DNA from: CAZHEV01 sp964531335 [NCBI: uncultured bacterium] | Lineage (GTDB): Bacteria > Eisenbacteria > RBG-16-71-46 > CAZHEV01 | Direction of reading: 5' to 3' | Length of the DNA: 64,000 nt | Assembly (NCBI GenBank): GCA_964531335.1 | Contig: CAZHEV010000004.1 | Location: 137,616-201,615 of the forward strand | Shown: positions 58,500 through 64,000 of the stretch, in pieces | Numbering within the stretch: position 1 is the stretch's first letter | How the letters are laid out: each line of letters begins with the position of its first letter | The notes under the pieces: model-generated | Told to the model about the DNA's origin: nothing | Seen by the model: the letters and a program-made list of their open reading frames with translations, nothing else | Databases searched by the model: none | Translations under genes and position numbers: made by a program

Positions 58500-58871
58500 C
58501 TACTCCTCTCGCTTCCGACCTGTGTAAGTGACGTAGCTTCCGGGTTGCTCGTGCACCGTCACGCGGCAAAGTCCGGGAAGATCCTCTTTGAGCTCGTTCC
58601 AGATCCAGACCACGAGGTACTCGCAAGTCGGATTATCGATGAAGTCGTTCAGGTTTCGATGATCGAGCTTCGATAATACACGCTCCTTGACGACCCGTTC
58701 GAGCTCTCTAAAGTCTATCACCATGCCCGAGCGGCCGCCGGAGGTCCCCCGAACCGCTACGGCGAGCTGGTAGTTGTGGCCGTGCACATCTTCGCAAGGC
58801 CCGTCGTAATGGGGCAGCCTGTGGGCCGCCGAGAACATGAACTCCTGAGTGATCTCCAACTCCTCTTTCAT
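58500..58871 (-). CDS. queD: 6-carboxytetrahydropterin synthase (QueD/PTPS family)
   Basis: A 123-aa protein with the zinc histidines in FSAAHRL and VHGHNYQL and the catalytic Cys four residues before the HGH motif (GPCEDVHGH). It acts on dihydroneopterin triphosphate, the product of the next gene, towards preQ0. No queE or queC is adjacent. ATG at 58871 is preferred over an Arg-rich upstream extension. Confidence 0.9.
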   Translation of the reverse strand: MKEELEITQEFMFSAAHRLPHYDGPCEDVHGHNYQLAVAVRGTSGGRSGMVIDFRELERVVKERVLSKLDHRNLNDFIDNPTCEYLVVWIWNELKEDLPGLCRVTVHEQPGSYVTYTGRKREE

Positions 58872-59031
58872 GACAAACACATGCTCCCGCCGTCGCGCAT
58901 GGGCTCTTCGATGCCGCAAGGCTCCGGCCGAACAAGGGGGCGATGGAAAACGACTGTCGCGTTGAGCTTCGTTCCGTGCGTCTCATCAAGTTTAGCAAAG
59001 CGCATCTTCCGCCGCTACAAGAAAGGCGACG

Positions 59032-59060
59032 TTGACCGGGGCCGCTTCCGGCGCTAGTGT
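59032..59060 (+). promoter_or_regulatory. promoter of thiD
   Basis: TTGACC at 59032-59037, 17 nt, TAGTGT at 59055-59060. No TPP riboswitch is visible in the roughly 90-nt leader. Confidence 0.55.
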
Positions 59061-59154
59061 GATTGCGAAGCCCGGCCGTCCGGGCGGGCGCGGCCGTCGC
59101 GGAGACGTGCCCGGGGCCGATCCGACGTGAAAGAGGGACGGAGGAGAAGTCGCG

Positions 59155-59985
59155 ATGCGAGAGTCGAACGCCGGAGGTGACGGCGTGAAGCAGCCCAAGG
59201 CGCTTACCATAGCCGGTTCGGACTCGGGCGGCGGTGCGGGCATACAGGCGGACATCAAGACGTTCATGGCGATGAAGGTGTACGGCATGAGCGTCATAAC
59301 GGCGGTTACCGCTCAAAACACGGAGCAGGTCAGGGACATCCACCCTGTGCCGGCGGCGATCGTCGCGTCCCAGATAGACGCGGTGCTCGATGACATAGGC
59401 GCGGGCGCGGTCAAGACCGGCATGCTGTTTTCACCTGAGACGATCGAGGCGGTAGCGGATCGCCTCTGCGCTCATGCCGTGGAGCGGCTCGTCGTCGATC
59501 CGGTCATGGTCGCGAAAAGCGGCGACAAGCTGCTCGGCGAAGACGCCGTGCGACCCATGGTGGAGAAGCTCCTGCCGCTCGCGCTCGTGGTGACGCCGAA
59601 CGTGCCGGAAGCGGAAAGGCTCTCCGGGGTGAGGGTCGAGTCCAGGCGCGACATGTCGCGTGCGGCCAAGGCCATTCAAGACCTGGGGTCCAGGAATGTA
59701 ATTGTGAAAGGCGGGCATATGAGCGCCGAGGCGGAGGCGTGCGATCTCCTGCTGACAGAGAATGGAGAGGAGATGCTCGTATGCTCGCGGAGGGTGGTGA
59801 CCGGCTCCGGCCACGGAACGGGCTGCACCTTCTCCGCGGCCCTGACCGCCGCACTGGCCAAGGACATGAGACTCGAGGCGGCCCTGGAGAGCGCCAAGCG
59901 ATTCATCACGAGCGCCCTGAAGGGCGCGGTCCCGATCGGAAGAGGAAACGGGCCCGTCGATCACCTTTGGCCGTTCAGAGAGTAG
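59155..59985 (+). CDS. thiD: hydroxymethylpyrimidine (phosphate) kinase
   Basis: A 276-aa ribokinase-fold protein with [20 protein letters not shown] at the N-terminus, [14 protein letters not shown], the TPNVPEAE motif, and [14 protein letters not shown] containing the catalytic region. It phosphorylates hydroxymethylpyrimidine twice in thiamine synthesis. ATG with GGAGGAG 8 nt upstream; a GTG at 59185 with GGAGGT is an equally good internal start. No other thi genes adjoin. Confidence 0.93.
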   Translation: MRESNAGGDGVKQPKALTIAGSDSGGGAGIQADIKTFMAMKVYGMSVITAVTAQNTEQVRDIHPVPAAIVASQIDAVLDDIGAGAVKTGMLFSPETIEAVADRLCAHAVERLVVDPVMVAKSGDKLLGEDAVRPMVEKLLPLALVVTPNVPEAERLSGVRVESRRDMSRAAKAIQDLGSRNVIVKGGHMSAEAEACDLLLTENGEEMLVCSRRVVTGSGHGTGCTFSAALTAALAKDMRLEAALESAKRFITSALKGAVPIGRGNGPVDHLWPFRE

Positions 59986-60071
59986 GCCTGGTGCCGGCGG
60001 GCCCGTGATTTCCACTTGCTCCGGCCGTCGCGGCCGGCGACTGGGTGGCCGCGGATGCGGCCCCTCTTGAT

Positions 60072-60734
60072 CTACTCCTTCTCCTTGGAGCCCTTGGCCT
60101 TGCCCTTCAGAGGATAGGGCTCGATGGTGACGTCCTGCATGGCCACCTTGGTCAGCGGGTTGTTCTTGTTGTCCCTCTTGACGTTCACGATCTTGTCGAC
60201 CACGTCCATGCCCTCTATCACCTCGGCGAAGACGCTGTACTGGCCGTTCAGGTGGGGCGCGTTGGCCACGCAGATGAAGAACTGCGAGCCCGCGCTGTTG
60301 GGCTTTGCGCTTCTGGCCATGGACACCACGCCGCGGGTGTGCGGAAAGTCCGTGAACTCCGCGGGAATGGTTATCTCGTCGGGATGGCTTCCGTAGCCGT
60401 CGTTGCTCCTGTCGTCGTCCTTCGAGTTCATGTCGCCGCCTTGGATCATGAACCCGGGAATGATGCGGTGGAACGTGGTCCCATCGTAGAGGCCCCTGTT
60501 CGCCAGGTTCTTGAAGTTGGCGACGTGCTTCGGCGCCGCCTCGGGATAAAACCTTATGACCATCTTGCCGAGGTCCTTGTCGCCGTGCGCCATGTCCAAG
60601 ACCGCCACGCTGTCGGGCTCCTTGGCCTTCAGGGCCTTGGCGTCCACCTCCATGACTTTTTGCGAATCGGCGGCCTCAGGCATGGCGATCACCAAGATAC
60701 AGAACGCGATGGCTACACTGAAAACGGCTTTCAT
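60072..60734 (-). CDS. exported cyclophilin-type peptidyl-prolyl isomerase
   Basis: A 220-aa protein with signal peptide and a cyclophilin domain: FHRIIPGFMIQGGD, SMARSAKPNSAGSQFFI, and VFAEVIEGMDVVD. It speeds proline isomerisation during protein folding outside the cytoplasm. The Lys-rich C-terminal tail is unusual but short. GGAGGAG lies 6 nt before the ATG at 60734, which begins the signal peptide. Confidence 0.92.
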   Translation of the reverse strand: MKAVFSVAIAFCILVIAMPEAADSQKVMEVDAKALKAKEPDSVAVLDMAHGDKDLGKMVIRFYPEAAPKHVANFKNLANRGLYDGTTFHRIIPGFMIQGGDMNSKDDDRSNDGYGSHPDEITIPAEFTDFPHTRGVVSMARSAKPNSAGSQFFICVANAPHLNGQYSVFAEVIEGMDVVDKIVNVKRDNKNNPLTKVAMQDVTIEPYPLKGKAKGSKEKE

Positions 60735-60836
60735 GACATCTCCTCCAATCGGCCGCGCCCTCTGGGGCGGCGCGGCTTCGGCCCGTGATGATCGACCCCG
60801 CTGCCTGAGCGGCATCGTGGATCGCCGATCTCACTC

Positions 60837-62087
60837 CTACTTGAAAACCTTCGTTATGCGCTCCAGGGCCCAGTCGACCTCTTCGCGCTTTATGATCAAA
60901 GGCGGTGCGAAACGGACCACCTGCTCGTGGGTTTCCTTGGCAAGCACCCCGAGCTTCATCAGCTCCTCGGTGAATCTTCTGCCCTTGCCGGACTCCACCT
61001 TGACCTCCACTCCTATCAGCAATCCTCTGCCCCTGACCTCTTTGACATGGGGCGAGCTCATCTCCTTCAGCTTGGAGACGAAGTAGCGTCCCAGCTCCGC
61101 CGCGTTTTCGACGAGCTTCTCGTCCAGTATCACGTCCAACGCGGCGCTGCCCACGGCGCAGGCCATGGGGCTGCCCCCGAAGGTGCTTCCGTGGTCGCCG
61201 GGATGAAACACGCCCATTACCTCGTCGGAGGCCACCGCGGCCGAGACGGGCAGGAAGCCTCCGCTGAGCGCCTTGCCGATTATGACGACGTCGGGCTTTA
61301 TCCCGTCGTGCTGGTAGCAGAACAGCTTCCCGGTCCTGCCGAGGCCGGTCTGTATCTCATCGGTCATCAGAAGGACGCGCTTCGCCGTGCATATCTCACG
61401 GACCTTCTTCATATATCCGTCCGGAGGGACCATGACGCCGCCCTCGCCCTGGATGGGCTCGACGAGGAAAGCCGCCGTGTTCTCCGTGATCGCCGGCTCC
61501 AGGGCGCCCGCGTCTCCGTAGGGGATCACCTTGAAGCCGGGGGTGAACGGGCCGAAGCCCCGCTTGTACTGCTCCTCGGTGGTGAAGCTCACTATGGTCG
61601 TCGTCCTGCCGTGGAAGTTGTTGTCGCAGACTATTATCTCCGCGGCGCCCTCGGGAACCCCCTTTACGGTGTACGCCCACTTGCGCGACATCTTCACCGC
61701 GGTCTCGACCGCCTCCGCCCCGGAGTTCATGAGCAGGCACTTGTCCATGCCGACGAGGTCGCAGATCTGCTTCGAGAACTTGCCCATCCTGTCGTTGTAG
61801 AACGCCCTGGACGTGAGGGTGAGGACGTCCGCCTGGCGCTTCATGGCGGCGACTATTCTCGGGTGCCGGTGCCCCTGGTTCAAGGCGGAGTAGGCGCTGA
61901 GCATGTCCATGTACTTGCGCCCGTCCACGTCCCAGACCCACACGCCTTCGCCCTTCGAGATAACCACCGGAATAGGATGGTAGTTGTGAGCGCTGTACCT
62001 TTCGGTGAGTTCGATCTCCGCTCCGGCGAGCCCCGCCGGCTTGCCGGTCGCCTGTTGCCCCTTGGTATTCCTGTCTGTGTTTAGCAT
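60837..62087 (-). CDS. rocD: ornithine-oxo-acid transaminase
   Basis: A 416-aa class III aminotransferase. It contains [31 protein letters not shown], the [12 protein letters not shown] block and the PLP lysine in [12 protein letters not shown]. It converts ornithine and 2-oxoglutarate to glutamate semialdehyde and glutamate in the cytoplasm, linking arginine and proline metabolism. ATG 62087 is chosen with GAGGTG just upstream; a GTG 6 nt earlier is possible. Own promoter about 150 nt upstream. Confidence 0.93.
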   Translation of the reverse strand: MLNTDRNTKGQQATGKPAGLAGAEIELTERYSAHNYHPIPVVISKGEGVWVWDVDGRKYMDMLSAYSALNQGHRHPRIVAAMKRQADVLTLTSRAFYNDRMGKFSKQICDLVGMDKCLLMNSGAEAVETAVKMSRKWAYTVKGVPEGAAEIIVCDNNFHGRTTTIVSFTTEEQYKRGFGPFTPGFKVIPYGDAGALEPAITENTAAFLVEPIQGEGGVMVPPDGYMKKVREICTAKRVLLMTDEIQTGLGRTGKLFCYQHDGIKPDVVIIGKALSGGFLPVSAAVASDEVMGVFHPGDHGSTFGGSPMACAVGSAALDVILDEKLVENAAELGRYFVSKLKEMSSPHVKEVRGRGLLIGVEVKVESGKGRRFTEELMKLGVLAKETHEQVVRFAPPLIIKREEVDWALERITKVFK

Positions 62088-62232
62088 GGCCACCTCGTAT
62101 GGTTCAGTAGGCTAGTTCCCGGGGACGAACCCAAAATCTCTCCTGGAGCGCCGGCGTGTCGAGGGGCTCCTCAGATAGCGGCTCAGCCGCGTGGTGCGCT
62201 GGGTCGGCGTGGGTTGGAAGGGCACTGCACAA

Positions 62233-62262
62233 TATATAGATTGAAAAACGGGGCCCTGTCAA
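62233..62262 (-). promoter_or_regulatory. rocD promoter
   Basis: Reverse-strand TTGACA (62262-62257), 18 nt, TATATA (62238-62233). The -35 lies inside the terminator hairpin of the upstream gene. Confidence 0.65.
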
Positions 62263-62267
62263 GGCCC
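62244..62267 (-). terminator. terminator of the TPR glycosyltransferase gene
   Basis: GGGCC, 7-nt loop, GGCCC on the reverse strand (62267-62251), followed after two bases by five T (62248-62244). It lies 14 nt after the stop codon. Confidence 0.65.
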
Positions 62268-62280
62268 ATCTCGCCGGGCT

Positions 62281-64000
62281 TTAGGGCTCTCCGGAGGCCC
62301 TTTCTCTCAGCAGCCTGTCCAGTCTGGAGGAGGCCGCCGTATCCCCCGGCGCGTATTTCAGGCCCTGGCGCAGCAGTCCTATGGCCTGGGAGGTAGCTCC
62401 CATCTCCTTATATACTCCTGAAAGCCCGAAGTACGCGGGCGCGATGGCCTCGTCCTGCTCCAGGACCCGCCGGTAGCTGATCACGGCTTTATCCCACATG
62501 CCCAGATCGTGGCTGCACCTGGCCACGCCGAAGACCGCCTCCAGCCAACCCGGGTCCAGGGCGGCCGCCGCCTGGTAGTGGGGCAGCGCGCTCTCGCAAT
62601 CGCCTTTCTCCTGGTAAGCCCGCGCGAGGTTGAACTGGGCCGCGGCGAACGAAGGATCCAGCTCCACCGCGCTTTGGTACCATTTTATGGCCTCGTCCAG
62701 GCGGCCCCGGACCGCGCTGGACAGGCCCAGCATGTTCAGAGAGGGCACGTACTCGGGGTCCAGCTCCACCGCTTCGGAGAAAAGGCTCCGGGCCAGGTCC
62801 TTTCTGCCCATTTCCCAGAGCACGATCCCCAGGTGATGTCTCGGCCTGGGGTTCTCCGGGCCGGTCCTGCGCCACTGGGTGAGAAATGTCACATCGTCGC
62901 TCCAAATCCGCCCGCGTTGAATTGTAACGCCGGCGAAGGCCGCGATGAGCGCGAGCGCGAGCGCCAGCTTGGCCGTCTTGAAGCTCCGGGGTGCTCGGCC
63001 CGCGTGATATACCACAAGCCCCACGGCGGCGACGATCCCTATCAAGGGGGTGACGGTGTAGCGCTCGTCGAATACGGTCTCCTGCCGGACTATGTTGGAG
63101 GTCGGCAGAAACGTGACGCCGGCCCAGGCCAGCCAGAAGGCGGCCTGCCTGCGCGCCGCTCGGCCGGCCTTCGAAGACAGGGCGATCGCGGCGACGGCCA
63201 TGGCGACGGCGATCGCGACTCTCGGCCGGGAGAACCAGTCTCCGAAGAAAGGCTCATATGCGAGCGCCACGGAAGGGGCAAGCGACGTGGTCAGGAGATA
63301 CAGGTAAGACTTGAGAGTGAGTATGGGATCGAAGGCTGTCTCGGTGGAGAGCCCGGGCAAGGCCAGGCGCCTGAGCGCCAGGTAGCCCGCCAGCACGATC
63401 CAGAACGGAAGCCCCCTGAGAAGGGCCCGGCGCAGCTTGAGCTTCCAGGATGTCTCTTGCGCTCCTTCGGCCCTGGGCCGTGCGACGTCCGGAATCTCCA
63501 TGAGCAATAAGATCGCGGGCAGGGTGACCGCGGTCTCCTTTGACAGAAGCGCCAGGGCGTAGAAGACTACCGCCGCCGCGTAGGACGCGGCGCCCCTTTG
63601 CGTATATGCGAGGTAAGTGGCCAAGAGAAACAGGATGCACAGGAGGTCGCCCCTCGCTCCGAGGGCCATTCCCACGGAGGTGACGGCGGGGTGCAGGGCG
63701 AAAAGGAGTGCCATAATGCAAGCCGTCCATCCTCGCCCGGGATCGAGAAGGCGCCGCAGCAGGAAGTACAGCGCGAGGGCTACCCCCATCAGCAGGAGGA
63801 GATTGGTGACGTGGTAGCCCAGAGGGTCCGCTCCCCAGAGGCGATACTCCATGGCGAAGGAGAGAAGGGTTATCGGCCTGTAGTAATCGAGTCCCGTGTA
63901 GAACTGCACGGAGAAGGCGTTGGTGAGCTTCCCGGGATCGGTCACCACCTCGTTCTCGACTATCACGTAGCGATCGTCGTATACGAAATCGTTTCCCAGC
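62281..64000 (-). CDS. membrane glycosyltransferase-like protein with C-terminal TPRs (TMTC-like), 5' end missing
   Basis: The open frame enters from the window edge and ends at 62281, giving over 570 residues. The first visible residues (NDFVYDDRYVIVENE) match the luminal loop at the start of TMTC/PMT-like proteins. About 9-10 membrane segments follow (to about residue 370), then roughly five TPR units (YVPSLNMLGLSSAVRGRLDE and repeats). Eukaryotic TMTC proteins O-mannosylate cadherins; bacterial homologues have unknown targets. Only the N-terminal about 20-40 residues are likely missing. Confidence 0.85.
   Translation of the reverse strand, partial: LGNDFVYDDRYVIVENEVVTDPGKLTNAFSVQFYTGLDYYRPITLLSFAMEYRLWGADPLGYHVTNLLLLMGVALALYFLLRRLLDPGRGWTACIMALLFALHPAVTSVGMALGARGDLLCILFLLATYLAYTQRGAASYAAAVVFYALALLSKETAVTLPAILLLMEIPDVARPRAEGAQETSWKLKLRRALLRGLPFWIVLAGYLALRRLALPGLSTETAFDPILTLKSYLYLLTTSLAPSVALAYEPFFGDWFSRPRVAIAVAMAVAAIALSSKAGRAARRQAAFWLAWAGVTFLPTSNIVRQETVFDERYTVTPLIGIVAAVGLVVYHAGRAPRSFKTAKLALALALIAAFAGVTIQRGRIWSDDVTFLTQWRRTGPENPRPRHHLGIVLWEMGRKDLARSLFSEAVELDPEYVPSLNMLGLSSAVRGRLDEAIKWYQSAVELDPSFAAAQFNLARAYQEKGDCESALPHYQAAAALDPGWLEAVFGVARCSHDLGMWDKAVISYRRVLEQDEAIAPAYFGLSGVYKEMGATSQAIGLLRQGLKYAPGDTAASSRLDRLLRERASGEP

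Noticed and set aside
59061-59154. TPP riboswitch ahead of thiD
   Set aside because: The conserved CUGAGA and related core sequences are absent, and the leader is too short.

Overview
The window is one continuous GC-rich, gene-dense bacterial chromosome segment, with no rRNA, tRNA, CRISPR array or insertion sequence that I can see. Three protein features suggest an uncultured lineage of the FCB type (Krumholzibacteriota or Eisenbacteria-like; this is inference). They are an exported protein ending in a Trp-Gly...Leu-Tyr-Arg signature, a fragment with an Asn-Tyr-Pro-Asn-Pro-Phe sorting-domain motif, and an ExbB/ExbD/TonB system. Metabolism looks ferredoxin-centred and probably anaerobic or facultative: two kinds of 2-oxoacid:ferredoxin oxidoreductase, an NfnAB-type bifurcating transhydrogenase, part of a complex I, and a eukaryote-type citrate synthase.

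Layout. 1-13.1 kb: a repeat-rich protein tail with a receiver gene, a radical SAM protein, two exported enzymes (C1-family peptidase, erythromycin-esterase-like lipoprotein), a purine permease, a histidine kinase/NtrC pair, a second receiver, and three molybdenum-hydroxylase maturation genes. 13.1-16.3 kb: a repeat-built membrane protein, a gene-free stretch that looks like a roughly 470-nt non-coding RNA unit, and a second NtrC-type regulator. 16.3-22 kb: exported dipeptidase and P1 peptidase facing a dgcN-dgcA pair, which together look like a D-amino-acid or D-glutamate salvage locus. 22-25.6 kb: CAAX-type protease and citrate synthase. 25.6-28 kb: exported proteins, remnants of an iorAB molybdoenzyme locus, and a tiny transcription unit with a 10-codon ORF. 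28-30.7 kb: TonB system and IscU. 30.9-40.7 kb: one long operon, nuoABCDHI, then a giant FAD/Fe-S oxidase, then nfnAB. 41-54.3 kb: mscS, porCDAB with a fused delta subunit, class II aldolase, a glycosyltransferase, a DHODH-like protein and NifJ. 54.6-56.7 kb: a phage-style divergent repressor/XRE switch driving a structured RNA and two small secreted or membrane proteins. 56.8-64 kb: housekeeping genes (phosphatase, folE, queD, thiD, cyclophilin, rocD) and a partial TMTC-like TPR glycosyltransferase.

Promoters read by eye repeatedly fit TTGACN-17/18-TANNNT, so a standard sigma-70 signal is used here. That lets transcription units be bounded from sequence alone.

The best candidates for something undescribed are the 55.4-56.7 kb module, the mini-unit at 27.8-27.9 kb, and the putative non-coding RNA at 14.1-14.6 kb. 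All functional assignments rest on motif and family recognition by eye; no database search was run.
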